Source: Bacteroidales bacterium
Lineage (GTDB): Bacteria > Bacteroidota > Bacteroidia > Bacteroidales > UBA932
Length of the DNA: 64,000 nt
Direction: 5' to 3'
Assembly (NCBI GenBank): GCA_024401695.1
Contig: JAKSKN010000011.1
Coordinates: forward strand, 1-64,000
The translations under genes were made by a program, and so were the position numbers. The notes beneath the pieces were generated by a model. It was given only the letters and a program-made list of their open reading frames with translations. It did not search any database and was not told the DNA's origin. Positions 17,070 to 24,816 of this stretch are shown piece after piece; position 1 is the first letter of the stretch; the number at the start of each line of letters is the position of its first letter.

Positions 17070-18194
17070 TTATTGGTTTTCGTGTGCACAGTGACCATCT
17101 CCGCTGCAGACTGAGAATGCGAAGATGCAGTGGCTTGTGTAGGTTTCGCCCGGACGGAGGACTACAGAAGGCCAGTCAGCCTTGTTAGGGCTGTCCGGAT
17201 AATGCTGAGTCTCGAGGCAGAGACCTGCGTGCTGGTTGTATACCACGCCACCCTTTCCGGTAACGGTGCCGTCAAGGAAGTTGCCGCTGTAGACCTGGAT
17301 GCCCGGCTCGTCGGTGAAGACCTCGAGCTTGATGCCGGTCTGAGGGCATACGAAACGGGCTGCCACGAGGTTGATGTCACCTGCGGTGTCGAGAACCCAG
17401 TTGTGGTCGTATCCGTTGCCGTTCTTGAGCTGTTCGAAATCGAAATTGTCAATCTCGGCACCGACCTTCTTCGGAGAAGTGAAGTCCATAGGAGTGCCTG
17501 CGACAGGAAGGATTTCGCCCGTTGTCATATAGGTGGCGTCAACAGGGGTATAGTTTGAGGCGTTGACGAAGAGCTTGTCTTCGCATACGCTGTGGTTTGC
17601 CGGGTCGCCTGAAAGGTTGAAATATGAGTGGTTGGTCATATTGATGATGGTCGGGGCGTCGGTGGTGGCTTCGTAGGCGATGTCAATCTTGTTGTCCGCG
17701 GTGAGGGTGTAGGTCACGAATGCGGTCACATTGCCAGGGAAGTTGTTGTCGCCGTCAGGAGAATCCATCTCAAGCTTGATATGTGTCTCATCAGCTTCGA
17801 CCACCTTGTAAGGCTGATACTGCCAGCCGGTAGGACCGCCGTGGAGGCAGTGGCCGAAATTATTCTTAGGAAGGTCGTACTCGACACCGTCGAGGGTGAA
17901 CTTGCCGTTCTGGATACGGTTGGCATAACGGCCGATAGAGGCGCCGAAGTCAGACTCGTTGTTTTCTGGATAATAGTCTTCCACTTTGTCAAAGCCGAGG
18001 ACGACATCGCGCATGACGCCGTCGCGGTCCGGAACGAGAATAGCGGTGATACGACCGCCGAAATTGGTAACAGTCACTTCCATACCCGCGTCGTTTTTGA
18101 GGGTAAAGAACTGATTATCAGTTGAAGTGGTTTTAGCGCAGCTCACAGCTGCCAGGGCGCAAAGCGCCACAAAAAGTGATTTTACAGGTTTCAT
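17070..18194 (-). CDS. galM: Aldose 1-epimerase lipoprotein (mutarotase)
   Basis: A 374-residue GalM-family mutarotase with a lipoprotein signal peptide (MKPVKSLFVALCALAAVSC), so it acts in the envelope on incoming sugar rather than in the cytoplasm. Family motifs are NRIQNGKFTLDG, the first His in FGHCLHGGPTGW, the catalytic His in NHSYFNLSG, and GLCLETQHYPDSPN near the C-terminus with the catalytic Glu. It is the first gene of the arabinose operon and would supply the anomer preferred by the symporter or isomerase (inference). I use ATG 18194; the TTG six codons upstream lies before the -7-like box. Confidence 0.88.
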   Translation of the reverse strand: MKPVKSLFVALCALAAVSCAKTTSTDNQFFTLKNDAGMEVTVTNFGGRITAILVPDRDGVMRDVVLGFDKVEDYYPENNESDFGASIGRYANRIQNGKFTLDGVEYDLPKNNFGHCLHGGPTGWQYQPYKVVEADETHIKLEMDSPDGDNNFPGNVTAFVTYTLTADNKIDIAYEATTDAPTIINMTNHSYFNLSGDPANHSVCEDKLFVNASNYTPVDATYMTTGEILPVAGTPMDFTSPKKVGAEIDNFDFEQLKNGNGYDHNWVLDTAGDINLVAARFVCPQTGIKLEVFTDEPGIQVYSGNFLDGTVTGKGGVVYNQHAGLCLETQHYPDSPNKADWPSVVLRPGETYTSHCIFAFSVCSGDGHCAHENQ

Positions 18195-18200
18195 GGTCCG

Positions 18201-18208
18201 TAAAGATA
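18201..18208 (-). promoter_or_regulatory. Probable -7 box of the arabinose operon
   Basis: Minus strand TATCTTTA, one mismatch from TAnnTTTG, only 6 nt before the galM ATG. No Nudix-type AraR regulator gene or obvious operator is visible in the window. Confidence 0.4.
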
Positions 18209-18224
18209 GCAATTTACTCCGAGA

Positions 18225-18611
18225 TTATACGCACATATCGTCGAAAAGGGGCACTTTTTCCATAGGCTGGAAAGAGTCCCCTTCCCTGCGGAACAGGTAG
18301 GTCTTCACACCGTTTGTCACGAAAAGGAAGCGCACGTCCAGCACCATATTGTAGCGCATCGCCTGCTCCAGCACCTTTCCGGTCAGATCAACCTCGGGGC
18401 GCTTGCATTCCACGACGGCCAGATTGCCGCCGTTGCGGTCATAGACAAGTATGTCGGCACGATATTGCTTGCCGCCGCACCTCAGCCCAACCTCGCTCAT
18501 CATAAGATGCTGCGGCACCCTGAACGTATTGAGGAGCTCCCCGATAAACCACTGCCGCACCTGTTCCTCAGGTGTGGCAGCGACGTCTTTCTTTCGGAGA
18601 GGATCCCACAT
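18225..18611 (-). CDS. Small HsdR-N-like protein (PD-(D/E)XK nuclease fold)
   Basis: A 128-residue protein resembling the N-terminal domain of type I restriction R subunits. The nuclease-fold core is visible: a conserved Glu region (EEQVRQWFIGELLNTF), KQYRADILVYD, and the ECK of AVVECKRPEVDL, followed by QAMRYNMVLDVRFLFVTNGVKTYLF. It is stand-alone: no HsdM/HsdS and no helicase motor. The family is widespread in Bacteroidota without known function. The open frame continues upstream through ssrA, but that is not coding; the ATG at 18611 lies 2 nt beyond the tmRNA 3' end, so the gene is probably read from the ssrA transcript or its own undetected promoter. Confidence 0.75.
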   Translation of the reverse strand: MWDPLRKKDVAATPEEQVRQWFIGELLNTFRVPQHLMMSEVGLRCGGKQYRADILVYDRNGGNLAVVECKRPEVDLTGKVLEQAMRYNMVLDVRFLFVTNGVKTYLFRREGDSFQPMEKVPLFDDMCV

Positions 18612-18613
18612 AG

Positions 18614-19009
18614 TGGAGATGCCGGGAGTCGAACCCGGGTCCAAACAAAGTCCCAAAAAGCTTTCTACACGCTTATCCTTCCTTTGATTGTCGACCCCCG
18701 CCAGCCGGAAGGCGGGCAAGCTGGGGCTTATCCTCTGAGTCTTGAGAGAGCATAGAGGCGTCCGCTCTCCGCATCCCGTCTTGATGATACCCCTTGATCC
18801 TGGCTGGACGGGCCTGAAGCCGGAGGGATATACGTCGGTCCGCAACCTTGGCGGAGCCGATTAATGCAGTGCGCTTAGCGCAGCTTAGCAAGCGTATGAA
18901 TAGTTATAGTTGCCAGTTAATGGCGTGGAGACCGTGATTAACGGGACGGCCAGCGGCGCCCGACGTGCTTACCTTCCAAGATCAGTGCTGTCAAAACCAG
19001 AACATCCCC
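18614..19009 (-). ncRNA. ssrA: Transfer-messenger RNA (tmRNA)
   Basis: About 396 nt. The minus-strand 5' end GGGGATG pairs with the 3' acceptor CATCTCC plus discriminator A; the 3' part contains a tRNA-like T-arm (CCGGG-TTCGACT-CCCGG) and the 5' part the conserved TTTGACAGC region. CCA is not encoded. The best tag frame is GGC AAC TAT AAC TAT TCA and TAC GCT TGC TAA (18885-18914), giving GNYNYSYAC, which aligns with Bacteroidales tags of the GxxNYALAA type but ends YAC. Stop position and spacing agree with the family. Confidence 0.9.
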
Positions 19010-19022
19010 TTGTCAGATTGTG

Positions 19023-19030
19023 CAAAGTTA
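19023..19030 (-). promoter_or_regulatory. -7 promoter box of ssrA
   Basis: Minus strand TAACTTTG (TAnnTTTG), 13 nt before the mature tmRNA 5' end, leaving a short 5' precursor for RNase P. Confidence 0.65.
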
Positions 19031-19079
19031 GCAATTTTTAGCATCATCGGAGACGATATCAAAAATTCTTCGAAAATAA

Positions 19080-19110
19080 TTTGCAAATATGTTTTTAATG
19101 ACTACCTTTG
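19080..19110 (+). promoter_or_regulatory. Promoter of tRNA-Val (-33 and -7 boxes)
   Basis: TTTG at 19080-19083 and TACCTTTG at 19103-19110 with a 19-bp spacer: a full match to the Bacteroidota housekeeping promoter TTTG-N19-TAnnTTTG, 28 nt before the tRNA. Confidence 0.75.
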
Positions 19111-19138
19111 CAATCCCAAAACGCAACGGGACCACTTC

Positions 19139-19213
19139 GGGAGCTTAGCTCAGTTGGTTCAGAGCGTCTGCCTTACAAGCAGAGGGTCGGGGGTTCGACT
19201 CCCTCAGCTCCCA
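19139..19213 (+). tRNA. tRNA-Val (anticodon TAC)
   Basis: 75 nt with acceptor GGGAGCT/AGCTCCC, discriminator A, D-arm with GCTCAGTTGGTTCAGAGC, anticodon loop CTTACAA on a CTGC/GCAG stem, and T-loop TTCGACT. CCA is not encoded. Confidence 0.95.
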
Positions 19214-19215
19214 CG

Positions 19216-19248
19216 AAAAAGCGACTGACTTTCGTCAGCCGCTTTTTT
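19216..19248. terminator. Bidirectional terminator between tRNA-Val and the fimbrillin-like gene
   Basis: AAAAGCGACTGAC, loop TTTC, GTCAGCCGCTTTTTT: an 11-bp stem with one mismatch. T-runs on both strands let it end the tRNA (plus) and the converging lipoprotein gene (minus). Confidence 0.82.
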
Positions 19249-19276
19249 ATTTTTCATTCATTCCTTACCAGGCAGA

Positions 19277-20791
19277 TCAATTTGAGACGGGACGGATGGA
19301 CATGCCGTCGCAACGGTCAAAAGGGGTTGCATTTGCGTGATCATTGACAGCGTATGACTTCCCGGTTATTGACTGTTTGGTGCTCGTCCAATAGTAGCTA
19401 TGGCTGCCGGAATTCTTTAATTCCCCCTCATAACCATAACCTGCTGCAGGTAAAAACAATAATGCATCAGCTTTTTCAAGATCTGCAGGAACACCCGAAG
19501 CACTTTGGTAATTCGCAATGTGTTCCGCAGTGGGATTGAAAATATAATATCCGCAATCCGTCGCATCCCAGGCCCAGAATGTGCTGGCTTTCATTGCATT
19601 GAATTCATCCTTGGTCGGCATCCGCCAGGTGGCGCCCTGAATGATGCTGGCCGCATCATCGTTGGATTTGAGAGCTGCTTCTATGTCATAGGAGTCAGGA
19701 TACCCCGTCCCATCAGACCCAGAATAATAAGGCGCAATAGGCGCAATATTATCAGTCTTTTTAGTGGTAAAGTTGTAGTCCCGGCTGTATGCCCCCTTGA
19801 AACTGAATGACGAAGTGAAGGAATTATAGATGAGAAGTCCCTTGTCACTGTCTGAACTAGAGCCGCAATAACCCGAATAAGCCGCCCACTGGAAGTAGTC
19901 GCCGTTGATGACATTGCTCTCTGTCCCAGGGACCTTCGCACTTTTCCAATTGCCTTTGCCCGATGCACTGATGGCGAGATTCTGCGTCGCCCATTTCAGA
20001 CCGCCTATCTTGACATATCCGTACCAGTTGCTGTCAGTGATCGTATAGAGGTTTTTGGCGGCTGCGGCAATGTCTTTTCCCGGAATGCCTTTGATTGCTC
20101 CGTGAGTTTCATCGAGGGCATATTCGAACGACAGGTCACAGAGCTTCACTCCTGCCAGGAGGGAGACATAGGCATTTCCATCCACGTCTTTCCCGGTTAC
20201 GGTAATGACAAGTTTTGCAGCAGCATCTGCACCTTGCGTATTGATGGCCACAGCCGTTCCCGTACGGGCGCCTGAAACGTCAGCCTTGAGGGATGTGACC
20301 GTGAACGATGTCACACCCGCAGGTGGCGTAACCTTGAACAGTGCCGTCTGGTTGGTGAATGTCATTTTTTCCGCACCCTCTGTCATCGTTGCCTTGGCGA
20401 TATTGGCATTCGCGAATGTGCCGTCCTGCTCCGCAGGCACAAGGACACCTTCTATGGCGTTGACATTTAGTTTGGCAGCCGCTGAAGGATATACCGCCGT
20501 AAGATTGCCTGAAAGCGTTGTGGTGATTTCCGTCTTGCCTCCATTCACGCTTACCGTGCATTCTTCCCTGGAAGTTACGTTGGAGACCAGGATCTTGTCT
20601 CCGTCAGTGAACTTGGGCTGGAGGCCGTCGAGAGATGATTTTGTTGAACTGCCGAAGGATACGGAGATCACACGGGCTCCCCCGCCGGCAGAGGTGTTAC
20701 AAACGCAGTCAGCAGGGATTTCCTTATTGCAGGATACGAGGGCCATACTGACAGTGGCCAGGGTCGCGAGAAGTCTGAATGTTTTTTTCAT
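19277..20791 (-). CDS. Fimbrillin-like lipoprotein with C-terminal FISUMP-type domain
   Basis: A 504-residue lipoprotein (lipobox ALVSC, C21). The N-terminal half (about 40-250) has the Bacteroidota fimbrillin/Mfa-like pattern: TKSSLDGLQPKFTDGDKILVSN, then beta-rich segments such as FTNQTALFKVTPPAGVTSFTV. The C-terminal half (about 255-504) resembles the FISUMP/major-paralogous domain: YVKIGGLKWATQNL, ATWRMPTKDEFNAM, LFLPAAGYGYEG, YYWTSTKQ and DGMSIRPV. Such proteins are surface adhesin or pilus-like components; the role of this one is unknown. A 47-residue peptide gene lies 19 nt upstream in the same direction. Confidence 0.75.
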   Translation of the reverse strand: MKKTFRLLATLATVSMALVSCNKEIPADCVCNTSAGGGARVISVSFGSSTKSSLDGLQPKFTDGDKILVSNVTSREECTVSVNGGKTEITTTLSGNLTAVYPSAAAKLNVNAIEGVLVPAEQDGTFANANIAKATMTEGAEKMTFTNQTALFKVTPPAGVTSFTVTSLKADVSGARTGTAVAINTQGADAAAKLVITVTGKDVDGNAYVSLLAGVKLCDLSFEYALDETHGAIKGIPGKDIAAAAKNLYTITDSNWYGYVKIGGLKWATQNLAISASGKGNWKSAKVPGTESNVINGDYFQWAAYSGYCGSSSDSDKGLLIYNSFTSSFSFKGAYSRDYNFTTKKTDNIAPIAPYYSGSDGTGYPDSYDIEAALKSNDDAASIIQGATWRMPTKDEFNAMKASTFWAWDATDCGYYIFNPTAEHIANYQSASGVPADLEKADALLFLPAAGYGYEGELKNSGSHSYYWTSTKQSITGKSYAVNDHANATPFDRCDGMSIRPVSN

Positions 20792-20810
20792 TTTACTTTC
20801 CTCCTACAGA

Positions 20811-20954
20811 TTAATAGGTTCCTCCATCGTAGTATGGACTGAAGCCGGGGCTTGTGCAGATAATCTTCTGCGCGACGATCTCTATTACCTTCACGCAGGC
20901 CGGAGTGTATGCCTGCCGTTCGCAGGAATCACCAGTTTTAGTGTCTTGTTTCAT
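20811..20954 (-). CDS. 47-residue companion peptide upstream of the fimbrillin-like gene
   Basis: ATG at 20954, stop at 20811. No signal peptide. The pattern YTPACVKVIEIVAQKIICTS followed by PGFSPYYDGGTY fits a class of very short Bacteroidales proteins (Y-x-P start, hydrophobic core, C-(S/T)-S, then Gly/Tyr-rich end) often found before fimbrillin-type lipoproteins. No function is established. The frame extends upstream to 21017, but the region before 20954 holds the likely promoter (TATCTTTA on the minus strand, 20985-20992), which rules out the longer start. Confidence 0.6.
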   Translation of the reverse strand: MKQDTKTGDSCERQAYTPACVKVIEIVAQKIICTSPGFSPYYDGGTY

Positions 20955-21000
20955 AATCGGACTCGTAAGTTCTCGAAAGTAAAGATACTCTTTTTTTTTA

Positions 21001-21029
21001 TAAAAGCAGCCCCGCAATTGCGGAGCTGC
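21001..21029 (-). terminator. Terminator of tRNA-Ser
   Basis: Minus strand GCAGCTCCGC, loop AATT, GCGGGGCTGC (10 bp, one wobble) followed by TTTTA. Located 19 nt past the tRNA 3' end. Confidence 0.8.
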
Positions 21030-21048
21030 CTCATTGCCTGCTGTCTTG

Positions 21049-21136
21049 CGGAAAGACAGGGATTCGAACCCTGGAACCGCTTTGGACGGTCACACGCTTT
21101 CCAGACGTGCCTCTTCAGCCACTCGAGCATCTTTCC
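21049..21136 (-). tRNA. tRNA-Ser (anticodon GGA)
   Basis: 88 nt with acceptor GGAAAGA/TCTTTCC and discriminator G; the anticodon loop CTGGAAA gives GGA; a long variable arm (GTGTGACCGTCCAAAGCGGTTCC region) is typical of type II serine tRNAs; T-loop TTCGAAT. Confidence 0.95.
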
Positions 21137-21148
21137 TGATTCCGAGTG

Positions 21149-21156
21149 CAAAGATA
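21149..21156 (-). promoter_or_regulatory. -7 promoter box of tRNA-Ser
   Basis: Minus strand TATCTTTG (TAnnTTTG), 12 nt upstream of the tRNA 5' end. Confidence 0.65.
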
Positions 21157-21175
21157 GGCATTTTTTTGATTATTG

Positions 21176-21826
21176 CTACTTGCCGAGGCATTTCCATACC
21201 AGAGCTGCGAGTGCACCGCCGATGAGCGGAGCGCAGATGAAGATGTAGAGGTCCTTGAGAGCCTGGCCGCCTACGAAGATGGCAGGACCGAAAGAACGTG
21301 CAGGGTTGACGGAAGTACCTGTAAGGTTGATGCATACGAGGTGGATGAGGATGAGTGAGAGACCGATTGCGAGGCCGGCGAGGTTGCCTGCGCCCTTCTT
21401 CTCATCGGTTGTACCGAGGACTACGAGGACGAAGATGAAGGTGGCAACGATTTCAACGAGCCAGGCTCCGCAGGATGTCACTCCGCCGCAGCCGTTGGCA
21501 CCGCCCATCTCAAAGTTGGAGACTGAGCATATCCAGAAAAGGATGGCAGCGCCTGCGAGACCGCCGAGGAACTGGCCTACCCAGTAGCCGGCAGCGTCCT
21601 TCCAGCTCATACGTCCTGAAAGGGCTACACCGAGGGTGATGGCAGGATTGATGTGGCAACCGGAGATACCGCCGATGGTATATGCCATTGCGATAACTGC
21701 AAGACCGAACGCCATTGCAGTACCGACTACGCCTGCAGGAGTGCCACAGCCAAGAAATACTGCAGTTCCGCAGCCGAGGAGAGTCAGGACAGCTGTCCCG
21801 ATGAATTCAGCAAAATACTTCTTCAT
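21176..21826 (-). CDS. aqpZ: Aquaporin Z-like water channel (MIP family)
   Basis: A 216-residue inner-membrane channel with six transmembrane segments and both NPA boxes: GCHINPAITLGV and GTSVNPARSFGPAIF. A His in the fifth helix (LILIHLVCINLTG) and the Arg right after the second NPA match the narrow aromatic/Arg filter of water-selective AqpZ rather than GlpF, and no glycerol genes are nearby. ATG 21826 (MKKYFAEF) is preferred over a TTG two codons earlier. Confidence 0.88.
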   Translation of the reverse strand: MKKYFAEFIGTAVLTLLGCGTAVFLGCGTPAGVVGTAMAFGLAVIAMAYTIGGISGCHINPAITLGVALSGRMSWKDAAGYWVGQFLGGLAGAAILFWICSVSNFEMGGANGCGGVTSCGAWLVEIVATFIFVLVVLGTTDEKKGAGNLAGLAIGLSLILIHLVCINLTGTSVNPARSFGPAIFVGGQALKDLYIFICAPLIGGALAALVWKCLGK

Positions 21827-21882
21827 AATCAATTGGAGTTTATAAGGTGTTATTACAGTAATTGTGTTTGCGATTTCTTTCT

Positions 21883-21890
21883 CAAAATTA
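21883..21890 (-). promoter_or_regulatory. -7 promoter box of aqpZ
   Basis: Minus strand TAATTTTG (TAnnTTTG), giving a leader of roughly 50 nt before the ATG at 21826. A weaker TACCTTTA at 21903-21910 faces the herA-like gene. Confidence 0.5.
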
Positions 21891-21931
21891 GTAAAAAATA
21901 TTTACCTTTACAAAACTAACCTTATATAATT

Positions 21932-23536
21932 ATGTACGATCAGAATCACGGACTTTACGTAGCACACGGCCCGGAGGGGCCGATAAGCATAATCGGGAAA
22001 ATGGCCAACAGGCACGGACTCATCGCAGGTGCGACCGGCACCGGCAAGACCGTTACCCTGCAGGTCCTCGCTGAAACGTTCAGCCAGGCCGGCGTTCCCT
22101 GCTTCATGGCCGATATGAAAGGCGACCTTTCCGGAATCAGCCAGGCCGGAAAGATGTCCGGCTTCATCGAGAAGCGCTGCCCTGAATTCGGGATCGAGAA
22201 TCCCCGTTTCGAGGCCTGCCCTACCCAGTTCTTCGACGTATTCGGCGAGCAGGGACACCCTATGCGCACCACCATCTCGAATATGGGTCCCCAGCTCATC
22301 AGCCGCCTGCTCGGTCTCAACGACATACAGTCCGGAGTTCTCGAAATAGTGTTCAAGGTCGCCGACGACCGCGGTCTTCTCATCCTGGATATGAAAGACC
22401 TCCGCAGTATGCTCGGTTACGTTTCCGACCACGCATCCGAATACCAGCAGCTCTACGGCAACATATCAGCGGCCAGCGTCGGCGCAATCCAGCGCGCGCT
22501 GCTCGCCCTCGAATCCCAGGGCGCCGACAAGTTCTTCGGCGAACCGTCATTCGATATCAATGACCTGATGCGCGTAGTCTTCGGGCGCGGCGTGATGAGC
22601 GTGCTCACCGCCGACAAACTCTTCCTCAACCCGAAGCTCTACTCAACCTTCCTCCTCTGGCTTCTCTCGGACCTGTATGCCACACTTCCGGAAGTCGGCG
22701 ACCAGGAGCTTCCAAAACTCGTATTCTTCTTCGATGAGGCGCACACCCTCTTCCAGGACACGTCAAAGGCACTTGTCGACAAGATAGAGCAGGTCATCAG
22801 GCTTATCCGAAGCAAAGGCGTGGGAATATACTTCATCACCCAGAACCCTACCGACATCCCGGAAGTCATCCTCGGCCAGCTCGGCAACCGCGTGCAGCAC
22901 GCCCTCCGCGCATATACTCCGAAGGACCAGAAGGCCGTCAAGACGGCTGCCGACACTTTCCGCGCGAACCCTGCGTTCAAGACTGACGAAGCCATAATGA
23001 ACCTTGAGACCGGCGAAGCGCTGGTTTCATTCCTCGACGAGAAGGGCGCTCCTTCCATCGTCCAGCGTTCACGCATCCTCTTCCCTCTCAGCCAGATCGG
23101 TCCTATCACTCCGGAGCAGCGCAAGACCTGCCTTGCAAGTTCAGGCCTCTCCGGCAAATACGACGAGATGATTGACCGCGTCTCCGCTTTCGAGACTCTG
23201 GAAGCCGAAGCCAAAAAGGCTGCGGAAGAAGCCGAGAAGGCTGCCGCAGAAGCTGAAGAACAGGCCGAAAAGGCATCAAAGAGCAAGGAGGACAAGGCAT
23301 CCAAGAAGAGCAGCAAGGCCAGGAAAGGCATAGGCGCAGCGGTGATTTCAGCAGCCACCACAGCGGCCATCACCAGCGTGACACGCAGTGCCGGCACTGC
23401 CGCCGCCAACGCCATAACAGGCAAGAAGAGCAAATCCACCAGCGGCAAGAGCATAGCCGGCAAGGCAATCTCCAACGCAACCTCAAGCGCACTCAGGACT
23501 CTCACCAGAAGCATCCTCGGCAGCCTCATCAAGTAG
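21932..23536 (+). CDS. HerA-like ATPase (DUF853 family)
   Basis: A 534-residue P-loop ATPase of the HerA/FtsK clade, DUF853 type (relatives of E. coli YjgR). Walker A is GATGTGKT (33-40), Walker B LVFFFDEA (about 263-270), and IYFITQNPTDIPEVILGQLGNRVQHALRAYT is the family sensor region. The C-terminal 120 residues are Ala/Lys/Glu-rich coiled coil (about 415-460) followed by a Ser/Thr/Ala-rich tail. Family members are presumed DNA-translocating ATPases, but the physiological role is unknown; no NurA nuclease is adjacent. It heads a plus-strand run, with the OMP gene beginning 2 nt later. Confidence 0.83.
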   Translation: MYDQNHGLYVAHGPEGPISIIGKMANRHGLIAGATGTGKTVTLQVLAETFSQAGVPCFMADMKGDLSGISQAGKMSGFIEKRCPEFGIENPRFEACPTQFFDVFGEQGHPMRTTISNMGPQLISRLLGLNDIQSGVLEIVFKVADDRGLLILDMKDLRSMLGYVSDHASEYQQLYGNISAASVGAIQRALLALESQGADKFFGEPSFDINDLMRVVFGRGVMSVLTADKLFLNPKLYSTFLLWLLSDLYATLPEVGDQELPKLVFFFDEAHTLFQDTSKALVDKIEQVIRLIRSKGVGIYFITQNPTDIPEVILGQLGNRVQHALRAYTPKDQKAVKTAADTFRANPAFKTDEAIMNLETGEALVSFLDEKGAPSIVQRSRILFPLSQIGPITPEQRKTCLASSGLSGKYDEMIDRVSAFETLEAEAKKAAEEAEKAAAEAEEQAEKASKSKEDKASKKSSKARKGIGAAVISAATTAAITSVTRSAGTAAANAITGKKSKSTSGKSIAGKAISNATSSALRTLTRSILGSLIK

Positions 23537-23538
23537 CG

Positions 23539-24816
23539 ATGAATACCGGGGCGATTGCAGTATCACTGTTCCTGTGCCTGAGCGCAGCCACGCTCAGCGC
23601 ACAGGAACAGCAGTCTGCGGTCCCACAGGGATGGAGGGTCATCCCTATGCCCATCGTCTGCTACAACTCCGACCTCGGCTTCCAGTTCGGCGCCAATTCC
23701 GACATCTACAACTATGGCACCGGGCCGTCGCTGTACCCCAAGTACCTTCATAAATTCCACGTGGAGGCCTGTTACAGCACCAAAGGACAGACTCTGGCCA
23801 ACATCGATTACGACAGCGAGCACCTCATACCCGGAGTCAGGGTCTCGGCATCTGCAACAGCTCAGATCGACCCCCTCTGCAACTTCTTCGGATTCAATGG
23901 CGACGTCACCACGTACGACCGCAAGCTCGACAGACACGACGGAGTAGCCTACTACTGCTACCGCAGGAGCCTCTTCCGCTTCAGAAGCATAATCCAGGGC
24001 CAGATCGCCCCCAGGCTCAAATGGGTAGGAGGAATGTCCTTCTGGTACATCCTCAACGAGGACCTCAACCTGAAAGGTTACCAGCCCGACAACACCCTGT
24101 TCCACTCATACCGCACCAGCGGGATAATACGGGACGATGAAGTCAAGGGCGGGTTCTTCGAGTTCACCGGCGGGCTGTCACTCGACACCCGTGACTTCGA
24201 GCCTTCACCCACAAAGGGCATCTGGGCCGAGGCCTACTTCGTCGGCGCCCCGGACATACTGCATACAGGCTACAGTTACCTGAAATTCTGCGCAAGGTTC
24301 CGCCACTACTTCACCCCGGGACCGGAATGGCTCACCTTCGCATACAACCTTGCATACCAGGGCACAATAGCCGGAGAGGCGCCCTACTATATGCAACAGA
24401 ACATCTATTCCCTGCTCACGAAACAGGCAGTCTGCGAGGGTCTCGGCGGGCTCAACACCGTACGCGGCGTAATGGGTTGCAGGCTTTTGGGCAATGACTA
24501 TGCCTGGGCCAATTTCGAAATCCGCTGCCGCATAATCGACGGCACACTGCTTGGAATGAACTGGTACATCGCCCTCAACCCGTTCTTCGACCTCGGCATC
24601 ATCACGCGCCCGTTCCGCATCAAGGAGATGTCTGCCGTTCTCGGACGCCCTGAGGATGAACTGACACGCCTCGCCTGCTCTCTCCACAAGTCTGCCGGCC
24701 TGGGCATAAAGATAGGTCTGGACAGAAACTACATATTGTCCCTTGAAGTCGGAAAGTCATTCAGCAACAACGATGGTCCGGTCTGCATATCAACCGCAAT
24801 AAATTACATTTTCTAA
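23539..24816 (+). CDS. Outer-membrane beta-barrel protein, BamA/D15 surface-antigen type
   Basis: A 425-residue protein with a signal peptide (cleavage after AATLSA-QEQ), no visible POTRA domains, and alternating amphipathic strands throughout: IVCYNSDLGFQFGANSDIYNYG, GGFFEFTGGLSLDTRDFEPSPTKGIWAEA, and LGIKIGLDRNYILSLEVGKSF at the end. It ends in Phe (AINYIF), the usual outer-membrane sorting signature. DTRD-F-PS-G-W matches the D15/Omp85 C-terminal barrel consensus. The cargo or role is unknown. It is tightly packed after the HerA-like gene and overlaps the start of the M23 gene by 1 nt, so the three are probably one operon. Confidence 0.75.
   Translation: MNTGAIAVSLFLCLSAATLSAQEQQSAVPQGWRVIPMPIVCYNSDLGFQFGANSDIYNYGTGPSLYPKYLHKFHVEACYSTKGQTLANIDYDSEHLIPGVRVSASATAQIDPLCNFFGFNGDVTTYDRKLDRHDGVAYYCYRRSLFRFRSIIQGQIAPRLKWVGGMSFWYILNEDLNLKGYQPDNTLFHSYRTSGIIRDDEVKGGFFEFTGGLSLDTRDFEPSPTKGIWAEAYFVGAPDILHTGYSYLKFCARFRHYFTPGPEWLTFAYNLAYQGTIAGEAPYYMQQNIYSLLTKQAVCEGLGGLNTVRGVMGCRLLGNDYAWANFEIRCRIIDGTLLGMNWYIALNPFFDLGIITRPFRIKEMSAVLGRPEDELTRLACSLHKSAGLGIKIGLDRNYILSLEVGKSFSNNDGPVCISTAINYIF

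Noticed and set aside
18612-18845. Open frame extending the HsdR-N-like protein through ssrA
   Set aside because: The stretch is the tmRNA gene, whose acceptor stem, T-arm and tag region are all identifiable; the open frame is chance.
20205-21248. 347-codon plus-strand frame over the fimbrillin-like gene, tRNA-Ser and aqpZ end
   Set aside because: It runs through a tRNA and three unrelated minus-strand features, so it cannot be a real protein.
22639-23532. 297-codon minus-strand frame in the HerA-like gene
   Set aside because: Antisense shadow caused by Ala/Lys-rich codons of the coiled-coil tail; no ribosomal or promoter signals.
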